Origin: JBBSOK01 sp965219125
GTDB lineage: Bacteria; Bacteroidota; Bacteroidia; Flavobacteriales; Flavobacteriaceae
Length of the DNA: 64,000 bases
NCBI GenBank assembly: GCA_965219125.1
Contig: CBDCMO010000002.1
Location: 1,550,001-1,614,000 of the forward strand
Direction of reading: 5' to 3'
Shown: positions 1-8,487 of the stretch, one piece after another
How the letters are laid out: each line of letters begins with the position of its first letter
How positions within the stretch are numbered: position 1 is the first letter of the stretch
Notes under the pieces: model-generated
What the model was told of the DNA's origin: nothing
The model's database searches: none
Seen by the model: the letters and a program-made list of their open reading frames with translations, nothing else
Translations under genes and position numbers: made by a program

Positions 1-1699
1 TTTTTGGTTGCCAGCAGAAACGCACATTCACAGTCCTTTTGATGGTGTTGTTAAAATAATCCATCATAACAATTACGATAAAGATTATGGGCCGATGCTT
101 ATTTTGGAACATACTTTTGATACCCATAATTTCTACACGCTTTACGGCCACTTAAGTTTGAGTTCTTTAAACTTATTGAAAGTTGGTGATAAAATTAAGC
201 AGGGTGACTTAATTGCCTATTTGGGAAATTCTACAGAAAATGGCAATTGGGCTCCGCATCTTCACTTTCAGATTATCTTAGATTTAATGGGCAATGCCGA
301 AAATTTTAATGGCGTGGCTTTACCTTCAGAAATTGATGTTTGGAAAAGTATTTGTCCAAATCCGAATCTCCTATTTAAGGAAAATTTAAACTCTTCGGAA
401 GAAAATATTTCTGACGAAAAAATAAAACATTTCAGAAATGAACATTTAGGAAAAGGTTTAAGCCTCAGTTATGACAAGCCTTTACACATTGTGCGTGGTG
501 AAGGTATTTATTTAATTGATGCAAACGGTCAAAAATATTTAGATACCGTGAATAATGTAAATCACGTTGGGCATCAACATCCAAAAGTAGTTGCCGCCGG
601 CCAAAAACAAATGGCAGTTTTAACAACTAATACGCGTTATCTTCATAAAGATATTGTGGAATATGCTGAAGCGTTGCTCAAAAAATTGCCGTCACATTTA
701 TCTGTAATCCATTTTGTAAACAGCGGTAGCGAAGCAAATGAACTTGCTTTAAGAATGGCAAAAACCGTTACTGGCAGAAAGGATATTTTGGCTATTGAAG
801 TTGGCTATCACGGTAATACAAATGCCGCAATTGAAGTAAGTTCATACAAATTTGAAGGCAACGGCGGATTTCCAAAACCTGAAAACACACATATTTTACC
901 ATTACCAGATTCCTATCGCGGTAAATACGTTGGTGAAAACTGCGGAATTGATTACGCAAATCACGCCAAGGAAATTATTGAAAATCTCAAAAAAGAAGGT
1001 CGAAAAATCGCTGGATTTATTGGTGAAAGTATGATAAGTTGCGGCGGACAAGTTGTTCCTCCAAAAAATTATTTTAAAGAAATATATAAATATGTTCACG
1101 AAGCTGGCGGTATTTGTATTGCAGACGAGGTGCAAACTGGTTTTGGCAGAATGGGAAAAACTTTTTGGGCTTTTGAACTTTATGACGTAAAACCAGATAT
1201 AGTAACGATGGGAAAACCCGCTGGAAACGGGCATCCGTTGGCCATTGTTGCATGTACCAAAGAGGTTGCCGAAAAATTTGATACGGGAATGGAATACTTT
1301 AACACCTTTGGCGGCAATCCAGTTTCATGCGCAATTGGCAAAGCAGTTTTAGATGTAGTTGAAAAAGAAAATTTGCAAGAAAACGCATTGAAAGTTGGAA
1401 GATTTCTGAAAAGTGAATTGAAAAAATTACAAATGCAATTTCCAATTATCGGTGATGTTAGAGGCGAAGGTCTTTTTTTAGGTTTTGAATTAAACGATGA
1501 AAATAGAATTCCGTTACCAAAACAAACAAGCTATCTCGCCAATCGGATGAAGGAATTGGGAATTTTAATGAGTATTGACGGCCCAGACCATAACGTCATG
1601 AAAATAAAACCGCCAATTATTTTTAGTGAAAGCAACGCAAAAGAACTTATCTTTAGATTGCAAATTGTCTTTGCGGAAGATTATATGATGGATTACTAA
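1..1699 (+). CDS. M23 peptidase / class III aminotransferase fusion (5' truncated by window)
   Basis: The reading frame is open to the left edge, so the gene starts outside; a TTG at 8 is in frame but lies inside the M23 domain and is not a credible start. Visible residues 1 to about 115 are an M23 (LytM-like) domain with the YGHL block and the HLH of the zinc site; the first zinc motif lies off the edge. From about residue 140 to the end is a complete fold-type I class III aminotransferase: SGSEAN phosphate-binding loop, IADEVQTGFGRMG, and the PLP lysine in GKPAGNGHP (codon 1214-1216). In known family members the missing N-terminus is an aminoglycoside-phosphotransferase-like kinase domain, and the aminotransferase part resembles ethanolamine-phosphate phospho-lyases. 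Substrate is unknown. Confidence 0.88.
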   Translation, partial: FWLPAETHIHSPFDGVVKIIHHNNYDKDYGPMLILEHTFDTHNFYTLYGHLSLSSLNLLKVGDKIKQGDLIAYLGNSTENGNWAPHLHFQIILDLMGNAENFNGVALPSEIDVWKSICPNPNLLFKENLNSSEENISDEKIKHFRNEHLGKGLSLSYDKPLHIVRGEGIYLIDANGQKYLDTVNNVNHVGHQHPKVVAAGQKQMAVLTTNTRYLHKDIVEYAEALLKKLPSHLSVIHFVNSGSEANELALRMAKTVTGRKDILAIEVGYHGNTNAAIEVSSYKFEGNGGFPKPENTHILPLPDSYRGKYVGENCGIDYANHAKEIIENLKKEGRKIAGFIGESMISCGGQVVPPKNYFKEIYKYVHEAGGICIADEVQTGFGRMGKTFWAFELYDVKPDIVTMGKPAGNGHPLAIVACTKEVAEKFDTGMEYFNTFGGNPVSCAIGKAVLDVVEKENLQENALKVGRFLKSELKKLQMQFPIIGDVRGEGLFLGFELNDENRIPLPKQTSYLANRMKELGILMSIDGPDHNVMKIKPPIIFSESNAKELIFRLQIVFAEDYMMDY

Positions 1700-1788
1700 C
1701 CAAATTTCTCTGTGCTTCTTTGTGCCTTTGTAGTAAAAAGGGATTCACCATAAAGTCACAGATTACACAAAATTCAAAAAATGAAATT

Positions 1789-2214
1789 ATGAAAAAATTA
1801 CTTATTTTATTATTGATTGTAAGTATTAACACCATTGCGCAAACCGACAGCGATAAAAAAAAAGCTATAATGGCCGTTTTGGAAAGGCAACAAACTGCTT
1901 GGTCTGCAAACGATATTGATGGTTTTATGCAAGGCTATTGGAAAAGCGATTCACTCTCATTTTATGGCAGCAAGGGCGTAACAAAAGGCTGGCAAAATAC
2001 ATTCGATAATTATAAAAAAAGTTATCCAACAGCTGAAGAAACTGGCCAACTTCAATTTAAAATTGACGCGATAACTAACATTGAAGACAATAGTTATTAT
2101 GTAATGGGCCGTTATTTTTTAACGCGAAAAGCAGGTGACACCAATGGCAATTTTATCATAATCTTTAAAAAGATTGATGACGAATGGAAAATTATAGCAG
2201 ATATGAGTACTTGA
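1789..2214 (+). CDS. Secreted SnoaL/DUF4440-like (NTF2-fold) protein
   Basis: This is a 141-residue protein. I chose the ATG at 1789 because it gives a clean signal peptide (MKKLLILLL... ending near IAQ); the in-frame codons upstream give a hydrophilic, unconvincing extension. The mature part has the NTF2-like pattern: a helix with AVLERQQTAWSANDIDGFM, a W-x-SDS strand, and a final FKKIDDEWKIIADMST. This resembles DUF4440/SnoaL proteins, which form small cone-shaped domains that bind ligands or act as isomerases. No catalytic residues can be assigned. It follows the aminotransferase fusion by 89 bases on the same strand. Confidence 0.75.
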   Translation: MKKLLILLLIVSINTIAQTDSDKKKAIMAVLERQQTAWSANDIDGFMQGYWKSDSLSFYGSKGVTKGWQNTFDNYKKSYPTAEETGQLQFKIDAITNIEDNSYYVMGRYFLTRKAGDTNGNFIIIFKKIDDEWKIIADMST

Positions 2215-2251
2215 CTAATTCTGAATTCAGGATTTTGAATTCAGCATTATT

Positions 2252-4024
2252 TCAGTCTACAATCTCCATTTTCTTCAGCAGAAAAGAGGCATTCATATTT
2301 TGGCAAATTCCTTTTTTGAAAGTATAATCAAAATATAGTTCGTTGTTTTCTATAACAGCATCAAAATAATAATTTTTTATTTCTTCAATTTCGTCGGCTA
2401 CGGCGCACAGACTTAAATCGTGCGTTGCGATTATTCCTGTACTGTTGCTGGCAACTAGTTTTTCAACAAATTTTCGTGAACCAATTGCCTTGTCGGTGCT
2501 GTTTGTTCCTTTCAAAATTTCGTCTAGAATTATAAAGTAACGATCTGTTTTAATTTGGTCAACAATAAATTTTAATCGTTTCAATTCGCTGAAAAAGTAT
2601 GATTCGTCATCCGCCAAACTATCGGTAGTTCGCATACTTGTTATCAGCTTTATTGGATTGTATGTTGCTTTTTCGGCACAAACCGGCAAGCCCATATTTC
2701 CCATAACTATCTGCAATGAAACCGTTCGTAAAAACGTACTCTTTCCAGCCATGTTTGCGCCGGTAATTATAAAAAACTGTTCTTGATTTATTTCGAAATC
2801 GTTCGTAATCATTGTAGATTCCCTTAAAAGTGGATGACCTGCGCCTTTTATATTTAAAACTACTTCAGCATTCCTGATTTCTGGAAATGCATATTTAGGA
2901 TTGTTAAATGAAAAATTTCCCAAACTATTGTATGCATCAAAAAACTCTATTACTTCAAACCAATCGGGAACGCTGGCTTTGTGAGCTTGAATCCATTTTT
3001 CAATATTATAGCTGTGTTTTAAATCGTGCAGCATAAAACCATTGGCAAGAAAGCCAACAAGCATATTTGAGCGTTGGTCCAAACCATCCAAATGTTTCGC
3101 AAATTTGCTTAAAATGGTAGAAGCTTTTTCGGTTCCAGCTAAAATTTTAGCTTTCCTTTTTTGAAGTAATTCCGAAGAAAATTCTTCATTTTCTATTTGA
3201 ATTATCAATTTATAAAATTGTTCAAAAGTGCTCTGTATTTTTGACGTATGTGATGAAAGTTCATTTACACTTTTTAAATGTTTGCCTGAAATTGCCAAGC
3301 CAATAAAAAACCAACCTCCAACAATATACCCTGAAAGAAAATCGAAATAATAAGCTATCAATAGTCCCGCAGAAATGAATGTGAAAATTTGGGAAACGGT
3401 TTTCGCCCATTTTGGAACAAACGTTTTATAATCAGCCAACCACTTTTCAACTCTTTTTGTTGTAACTTCTGTTTTTACCAAAGACGCAATTCCCGAAAAT
3501 TGTTGCCGCCATTTTGGTTTTTCAGCTAATTCTTCTATCGCGTTTTGTTTCTTCGGAATATCAATAATTTCATTCTCAATAAATAAATGTGCCAAATAAT
3601 CTGAGCCACTTTCTAAAGCAGTCCGATTAATATATTGAAAGATTGAACCCACACCAAACAAATCTATATCTTGGCTGTAAAAATGGTTGGCATCTTTATA
3701 TTTTTCGCCTGTTGGCAGCTGGTGATAAGCTCTATCCAAAACCGCAAGTTCTATTTCATTTTGGGCAATAAGTGATTTTGTTAAATCTCGTTTGTACTGC
3801 AAATTGCTGTGTTTTGTAACCAAATAAATAAACAAAACAATGGTTGCAACAATAATGGCAATTACAATTTTGGCGTTTGGAAAAAAATAATAAACCCCAA
3901 AACAAGCAAATAAAAACAGCAATAATCGTAGCGTACTAGAAAGCGCAAGATTTTTTTGAATCTCTTTTAATTTGGTAGTATTTATATCAATTTCAGAGGT
4001 ATAAAAGTCGGCTGGGTTTTGCAT
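2252..4024 (-). CDS. MutS-related membrane-anchored ATPase
   Basis: This 590-residue protein has the C-terminal ATPase of the MutS family but not the mismatch-recognition domain. Walker A is GANMAGKST at about residue 420, Walker B is IILDEILKGTN, followed by the IIATHDLSL histidine switch. The middle part resembles the MutS lever/core helices. The N-terminus has two hydrophobic segments (about residues 30-70) and another pair lies near 210-245, predicting a membrane anchor, which classical MutS lacks. No Smr domain is present, unlike MutS2. Bacteroidota carry such membrane MutS-like proteins; their role is not established. It is the last gene of a minus-strand run from ruvC. Confidence 0.8.
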   Translation of the reverse strand: MQNPADFYTSEIDINTTKLKEIQKNLALSSTLRLLLFLFACFGVYYFFPNAKIVIAIIVATIVLFIYLVTKHSNLQYKRDLTKSLIAQNEIELAVLDRAYHQLPTGEKYKDANHFYSQDIDLFGVGSIFQYINRTALESGSDYLAHLFIENEIIDIPKKQNAIEELAEKPKWRQQFSGIASLVKTEVTTKRVEKWLADYKTFVPKWAKTVSQIFTFISAGLLIAYYFDFLSGYIVGGWFFIGLAISGKHLKSVNELSSHTSKIQSTFEQFYKLIIQIENEEFSSELLQKRKAKILAGTEKASTILSKFAKHLDGLDQRSNMLVGFLANGFMLHDLKHSYNIEKWIQAHKASVPDWFEVIEFFDAYNSLGNFSFNNPKYAFPEIRNAEVVLNIKGAGHPLLRESTMITNDFEINQEQFFIITGANMAGKSTFLRTVSLQIVMGNMGLPVCAEKATYNPIKLITSMRTTDSLADDESYFFSELKRLKFIVDQIKTDRYFIILDEILKGTNSTDKAIGSRKFVEKLVASNSTGIIATHDLSLCAVADEIEEIKNYYFDAVIENNELYFDYTFKKGICQNMNASFLLKKMEIVD

Positions 4025-4068
4025 TTTATTTATTTAATTTATTCTTAAAAGTTAAACACCATACCGGT

Positions 4069-4428
4069 TTATTTGGAAGCAAGCTCCGCTTGTAGCTTTT
4101 TTGTTAGTCCTGAAACCACAAGATTATACGAGTCATCAATTAATTGCAACAGTAATTTTGGCGGCAAATTTTCTTCAAGTTCTACCGTATTCCAATGGAT
4201 TTTACTCATATGATAACCTGGATAAATTGAGTTTTCATATTCTTCCCTAAGTTGAATTGCCTTCTCGGGATCGCATTTTAGGTTTGCCGTAATAGGGGAT
4301 TTTTCTAAACTTGTTAAAGCAAACATTTTACCCATAACCTTAAAAACCAAGGTTTCACTGTCAAACGGAAAAGATTCTGTTACACCTTTTTTGGCCAAAC
4401 AGTATACGCGGAATTCTTCAATGTTCAT
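4069..4428 (-). CDS. MmcQ/YjbR family protein
   Basis: This is a 119-residue single-domain protein of the MmcQ/YjbR family (CyaY-like fold, double-wing DNA-binding type). Recognisable blocks are the N-terminal IEEFRVYCLAKKGVTESFPF, the central K-VMGKMFAL strand, LKCDPEKA, and YPGYHMSKIHWNTVEL near residue 75. Length is normal for the family. It ends 45 bases upstream of the MutS-like gene on the same strand. Family function is loosely described as DNA binding; no specific role can be read from the sequence. Confidence 0.85.
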   Translation of the reverse strand: MNIEEFRVYCLAKKGVTESFPFDSETLVFKVMGKMFALTSLEKSPITANLKCDPEKAIQLREEYENSIYPGYHMSKIHWNTVELEENLPPKLLLQLIDDSYNLVVSGLTKKLQAELASK

Positions 4429-4451
4429 TTATTTTTTATTTTTTTCAAAAC

Positions 4452-4997
4452 CTATTCGGTTACATAGCCCCAATTTTCCCCCGTTTTAATGCGGTGTAGC
4501 TGCATTTCTGAAATACCGAATTGTTTGGCTATCATTTTTAAACGAGTTCTTCTATTTGGGTCGTTTATTCTTCGTTTTATGTATTTTACTTTGGTTTCTG
4601 TTAGCTTTGCGTTTGTAACTGTTCTTGGCCTGTTTTTATATACTGGATTGCTGAATTGGTGAATTTCCTTTTCCCGCTTTGTCGCCCACTTCAAATTTTG
4701 AACTCGATTGTCAGTTTTATTGTAATTTAAATGAATAACACAAACGCCGTCTTTCTTTTCCAAGAAATGTTGCGCTACCAATTTATGGACATATCTGCTT
4801 GTTTTTTTGCCATTTCGTTTTTGGGTAAGCGGTAAGTTTTGATAGCCGTTTATGTAATATTCCTTTACAATTGTTTCCTTTTCTGAATTACAATTTAAAA
4901 GCCGGCCGTAAGTTGAAATTTTATATTTTTCATTCTCTGAAATTTTGTCGTCAAACTCAATCTCTTTCCATTTTTCGTTCCAATAATTTCGTTCCAT
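4452..4997 (-). CDS. NUMOD4 / HNH endonuclease-like protein
   Basis: This 181-residue protein combines an N-terminal NUMOD4 motif (W-KEIEF...YKISTYGRLLN, residues about 10-35), an HNH-like core (VHKLVAQHFL, then VIHLNYNKTDNRVQNLKWAT, residues about 68-105), and a C-terminal NUMOD1-like helix-turn-helix (LKMIAKQFGISEMQLHRIKTG). This arrangement is that of free-standing HNH homing endonucleases common in phages and in Bacteroidota. The conserved H, N and final N of the HNH core are present, so it may be active. It lies between two unrelated core genes with no intron or intein visible. Confidence 0.8.
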   Translation of the reverse strand: MERNYWNEKWKEIEFDDKISENEKYKISTYGRLLNCNSEKETIVKEYYINGYQNLPLTQKRNGKKTSRYVHKLVAQHFLEKKDGVCVIHLNYNKTDNRVQNLKWATKREKEIHQFSNPVYKNRPRTVTNAKLTETKVKYIKRRINDPNRRTRLKMIAKQFGISEMQLHRIKTGENWGYVTE

Positions 4998-5033
4998 TCG
5001 TATTGATTTGGGAAGTAAAATATCTGCTTATAA

Positions 5034-5660
5034 CTACATCTTCTTTTGAAAAGATTCAATTTGCTTTGCAGCTTCATTACTCATTAAAAGTGCATTGTAA
5101 TCCAACTTCCAATTTATGGTTTCTACAAGTGTTTCGATAAGTTTTATGGTTTCCAAAGCTTGGGTTGAAGCCTCTTCAAACAAACCACTTTCCGGAATTT
5201 TATCTACTATATGCTGTTTTGCTTCTTGGTTTATTTCGGTTAAATCTGTTGCGGTAAAAGGGTTTAGCCAACCTTCCTTTTTGTCGTAATATTTAAAATC
5301 GGTTTCAATAGAAAGTAATTGTGGCTGCGGAAAATTGGTTAGAAATATGGTTTTTGTTTTTGTGTCGGCATTCATTTTTATTTTTGTAAGATCGAAACCT
5401 ACATACGCCTTCGCATCAATTAAAACCAATGCTTTTTTCTTTCCTATTAACACATTTAACCATTTATCCTTTACATTTTCGTAATGGAATATTTCGGAAA
5501 AATCACCTTCAACCGTTATCAATTTGCAGACCGTCCGTATTTTTTCCATTAAGATAACGGACTGTGTTGTTACCTTTTCCTTTTTTCCACCGCCAAATTT
5601 TGCGAAGATAAAATAAGCGATTATTGCGCCTGCTGCGAGACCTATTAGTAGATATTCCAT
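5034..5660 (-). CDS. DUF4230 domain-containing membrane protein
   Basis: The protein has 208 residues. The ATG at 5660 is chosen over an upstream in-frame start because it begins directly with a hydrophobic anchor (MEYLLIGLAAGAIIAYFIF). The remainder is the DUF4230 domain: an early ILMEKIRTVCKLITVEGDFSEI block, then KKALVLIDAKAYVGFDLTKI and the terminal NEAAKQIESF. DUF4230 proteins are single-pass proteins with an extracytoplasmic domain and no assigned function. It lies 36 bases upstream of the HNH gene on the same strand. Confidence 0.82.
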   Translation of the reverse strand: MEYLLIGLAAGAIIAYFIFAKFGGGKKEKVTTQSVILMEKIRTVCKLITVEGDFSEIFHYENVKDKWLNVLIGKKKALVLIDAKAYVGFDLTKIKMNADTKTKTIFLTNFPQPQLLSIETDFKYYDKKEGWLNPFTATDLTEINQEAKQHIVDKIPESGLFEEASTQALETIKLIETLVETINWKLDYNALLMSNEAAKQIESFQKKM

Positions 5661-5761
5661 TGTTACAAATGTAGTAAATTGATGTAAGACTAAATGACCT
5701 AGTACGAAAGACTGCTGTCTCAATTAATGCAACTGAATCTTTTTTTTTAAAATTCTGGAAA

Positions 5762-6508
5762 TCAAATAATTTTATACAAAACTGGCTTACTTGGTGAAGC
5801 ATCATTTTGGAAAGGCGCAATCATTAAATTGAGCAAATAGCTACCGTCTTTTATAGCTGTGGAAACAAAGATAAGTTCTGTAATTGTGCAATCGTGGCGC
5901 GGGTTTTCGGGATAATTCCAAAATGCTTTATGTGCTAAAAGCTTACCTTCGTCCTTTTCTTTGTCAATCGATGGTAAATCTATCAAAAGATGTTTTACAC
6001 CAATCTTTCTAAAATAAAGTGCCGCTTTTTCATCAAGATATGGCCAATTTGTATTTGACCATTTTCTTGATTTTTTTTCTGAATTGTTCGGCAATGTTCT
6101 AATAACAATGGCTTCGGGCGTTTTTCCGTTTAATGCTTTTTTAATACTTTCTCCGGAAATGATTTCGTCCGTTCCAATTTTGGTAGGTTGAATTGAAATT
6201 AATGCAGCAGTAAAAAAGAAGGTTTTTAAAGCATCATTAACGGAATGAAATTCGGTAGAAATATGACCAACACATTCCGTATGCGTGCCGTGCGCGTGCG
6301 GATTGAAAAAAACATTATTAAAATTAACCGAAGCGCCTTCGCTAACTTTCGCCGTCCAATCGCCCATTTTTACGGGTTCAATTGTGGGCTCGTCAAGATA
6401 CCACGCTATTGGGTTTTCTGCTGAAGCTTGTAGTGCAATTGAAATATCCAAAGGTTTGGAAAGATCAATTTCTATGGTTTGGTTTTTATCTTGAATTGTT
6501 GTTTTCAT
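5762..6508 (-). CDS. Cyclase family protein (kynurenine formamidase-like metal hydrolase)
   Basis: This 248-residue protein belongs to the putative cyclase/arylformamidase family. The metal-binding signature reads HAHGTHTECVGHI at about residues 71-83, corresponding to the family HxGTHxDxPxH with Asp and Pro replaced by Glu and Val. Downstream blocks include GIDLPS-like LLIDLPSIDKEKDEG (about 178-193) and the penultimate LRPF-like LMIAPFQNDASPSKPV. Family members hydrolyse N-formylkynurenine or cyclic amides/esters. No other tryptophan-catabolism gene is adjacent, so the substrate is open. It sits 31 bases after hemW on the same strand. Confidence 0.85.
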   Translation of the reverse strand: MKTTIQDKNQTIEIDLSKPLDISIALQASAENPIAWYLDEPTIEPVKMGDWTAKVSEGASVNFNNVFFNPHAHGTHTECVGHISTEFHSVNDALKTFFFTAALISIQPTKIGTDEIISGESIKKALNGKTPEAIVIRTLPNNSEKKSRKWSNTNWPYLDEKAALYFRKIGVKHLLIDLPSIDKEKDEGKLLAHKAFWNYPENPRHDCTITELIFVSTAIKDGSYLLNLMIAPFQNDASPSKPVLYKII

Positions 6509-6539
6509 TGATGCTTTTAATAATGTCCAAATTCTCTAA

Positions 6540-7661
6540 TCATAGCATAAACAAATCGCTAGCAATTCCATCACTTAAAAATTTGCCTTCTCTTGAAATA
6601 GTTAATGCTTTATCATCCAAATTTAAAAAATTGTCGCGGATATTGCTTTCGGCTTGTTTTAGCATATATTCAACGTAATGTGCACCAAATACATTTTCAA
6701 TTTGTGCTAATAACACACCTTTTTTGGTTCGTAATCCCGTCATTATATATTCGTTGTATCTATCTTTTTCTGATAATATTTCAAAAATTGAAGGTAAAAT
6801 TCCCGCTTCAATTTGTTGAATATATTTAGCATTATTTGCAATATTCCAACTTCTCTTTTTACCGTCAAAACTATGCGCTGATGGCCCAATCCCCAAATAG
6901 GCCTTGCTTTCCCAATAGGCGGTGTTGTTTTTGGAATAAAAATTAGGTTTGCCAAAGTTTGAAAACTCGTAATTATCGTAACCCGCTTTTTCGGTCATTT
7001 CAACTAACGTATCGTAATGCAACTTTGCCAAATCTTCATCTATTGGCGGAATAATGCCTTTATCGATAAACTTTTTTAACGCTGTTTTGGGCTCAATTGT
7101 TAGAGCATAACAAGATAAATGTGGGACATCAAGATTTAAGGCCGTTTCAAGATTTTTTGTCCAGCGTTCATTACTCATTTCAGGAATGCCGTAAATTAAA
7201 TCGATGCTTATATTATCAAAATATTTTTTGGCTTCTATTATGCAACTTAACGCCTCGTTTTTATTGTGCGCGCGGTTCATCAATTTTAAATCGTGCTCAA
7301 AAAAAGATTGCACGCCAATGCTTAGGCGGTTAATTTTTGAATTTTTTAATTCTTGAATTCTTTGTTTTGTCAAATCATCCGGATTTGCTTCCAACGTTAT
7401 CTCGGCATTTTCTGCAACATTAAAATTTTTATAAACTTCAGAAATCAAAAAATTTAATTCTTCATTAGACAATAAACTTGGTGTACCGCCACCAAAATAG
7501 ATTGTTTCTACTTCAGTTTTTAGTTCATCTTTTCTCAATAAAAGTTCCTTTGCCAAGGCTTTAACCAATTCAGGTTTCTTTTTACTGGAAGTTGAAAAAT
7601 GAAAATCACAATAATGGCAGGCTTGTTTGCAAAAGGGTATGTGAATGTAGATGCCGCTCAT
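6540..7661 (-). CDS. hemW: Radical SAM family heme chaperone HemW
   Basis: This 373-residue radical SAM protein starts MSGIYIHIPFCKQACHYCDF, carrying the CxxxCxxC cluster motif, followed by the family block ETIYFGGGTPSLLS and SIGVQSF. The C-terminal HemW domain is present (LGIGPSAHSF, YIMTGLRTKKG). HemW binds heme and is thought to deliver it to respiratory enzymes; it was long annotated as an oxygen-independent coproporphyrinogen III oxidase, from which it differs in the cluster motif (HemN has an extra cysteine). It is 32 bases downstream of ruvC on the same strand. Confidence 0.95.
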   Translation of the reverse strand: MSGIYIHIPFCKQACHYCDFHFSTSSKKKPELVKALAKELLLRKDELKTEVETIYFGGGTPSLLSNEELNFLISEVYKNFNVAENAEITLEANPDDLTKQRIQELKNSKINRLSIGVQSFFEHDLKLMNRAHNKNEALSCIIEAKKYFDNISIDLIYGIPEMSNERWTKNLETALNLDVPHLSCYALTIEPKTALKKFIDKGIIPPIDEDLAKLHYDTLVEMTEKAGYDNYEFSNFGKPNFYSKNNTAYWESKAYLGIGPSAHSFDGKKRSWNIANNAKYIQQIEAGILPSIFEILSEKDRYNEYIMTGLRTKKGVLLAQIENVFGAHYVEYMLKQAESNIRDNFLNLDDKALTISREGKFLSDGIASDLFML

Positions 7662-7693
7662 TTTAATTATGAATTCAGAATTAAAATTATGAT

Positions 7694-8260
7694 TTATTTA
7701 GTTACTCTCTTTTCGTTTTGTGAAACGAAAGCCGCCCAACCCGTATAATTTTTGCCGATCTCAACTTTTCCCGCGTTGTAATGATGGCAAACCGCTGCTG
7801 CCAAACCATCGGTACTATCTAAGTTTTTCGGTAATTCTTTTAATGATAATACACTTTGCAACATTTTTGCAACTTGTTCTTTTGTTGCATTTCCGTTACC
7901 GGTTATTGCCATTTTTATTTTTTTTGGCGAATATTCTGTAATTGGAATTTCTCTGGAAAGTCCCGCCGCCATTGCAACGCCTTGTGCTCTGCCCAACTTT
8001 AGCATACTTTGTACATTCTTTCCAAAAAAAGGTGCTTCAATTGCAATTTCGTCAGGGTTAAACGTATCAATTAACTCAATAGTTCGCTCAAAAATCAATT
8101 TTAATTTTAAATAATGATCGTCGTATTTTTTGAGCAAAAGCTCATTTAATTGTACAAATTCTATTTTATTACCCACAGTTTTAATAATACCAAAACCCAT
8201 AATCGTTGTTCCGGGATCTATACCTAAAATTATTTTTTCAGATTTATTCTGCGTTTTCAA
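7694..8260 (-). CDS. ruvC: Holliday junction endonuclease RuvC
   Basis: This is a 188-residue RuvC resolvase of normal length. The acidic catalytic residues sit in IILGIDPGTTIMGFGI (first Asp), AIEAPFFGKN (Glu), and the C-terminal STDGLAAAVCHHY (Asp). The enzyme cleaves Holliday junctions with RuvAB during recombination. The predicted start is followed by a lysine-rich stretch before the first strand. It is the first gene of the minus-strand group with hemW and the cyclase-family gene, and is divergent from the glycosyltransferase region. Confidence 0.96.
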   Translation of the reverse strand: MKTQNKSEKIILGIDPGTTIMGFGIIKTVGNKIEFVQLNELLLKKYDDHYLKLKLIFERTIELIDTFNPDEIAIEAPFFGKNVQSMLKLGRAQGVAMAAGLSREIPITEYSPKKIKMAITGNGNATKEQVAKMLQSVLSLKELPKNLDSTDGLAAAVCHHYNAGKVEIGKNYTGWAAFVSQNEKRVTK

Positions 8261-8285
8261 AAGGTGTCTACTTAAATGGAATTTG

Positions 8286-8293
8286 TATTTTAG
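8286..8293 (+). promoter_or_regulatory. Possible -7 promoter element just upstream of a small ORF
   Basis: TATTTTAG partly matches the Bacteroidota -7 consensus TAnnTTTG and ends five bases before the ATG at 8299. This spacing would put transcription start at or near the start codon. No clear -33 element is visible, so this is weak. Confidence 0.25.
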
Positions 8294-8298
8294 CGGTA

Positions 8299-8475
8299 AT
8301 GAATACCACTGCCAGCAAAGCTAAACAATATCTAACTGCCACCCTAAATATTGTTGTGGTTGCCACCACAATTTGGTTTTTTGATTCGGTTGAATTGCCT
8401 TTTTTTTTCGGTTTTTATGATTTCAAATTTTACAATCACATCAATTTTTGGAAAATACCATCTTCTAAACTTTAA
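8299..8475 (+). CDS. Small hydrophobic ORF, doubtful gene
   Basis: This is a 58-codon frame (MNTTASKAKQYLTAT...) with one hydrophobic segment (LNIVVVATTIWFF, residues about 15-28) and an aromatic-rich tail. It fills the gap between ruvC and the glycosyltransferase and ends 12 bases before the latter's start. I do not recognise it. It could be a short membrane peptide translated with the glycosyltransferase, the remnant of a longer gene, or chance. Confidence 0.3.
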   Translation: MNTTASKAKQYLTATLNIVVVATTIWFFDSVELPFFFGFYDFKFYNHINFWKIPSSKL

Positions 8476-8487
8476 AATAGAAACGAG

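Noticed and set aside
1..7. TTG at position 8 as the start of the first gene
   Set aside because: The frame is open to the edge and the TTG falls inside the M23 domain, so the gene begins outside the window.
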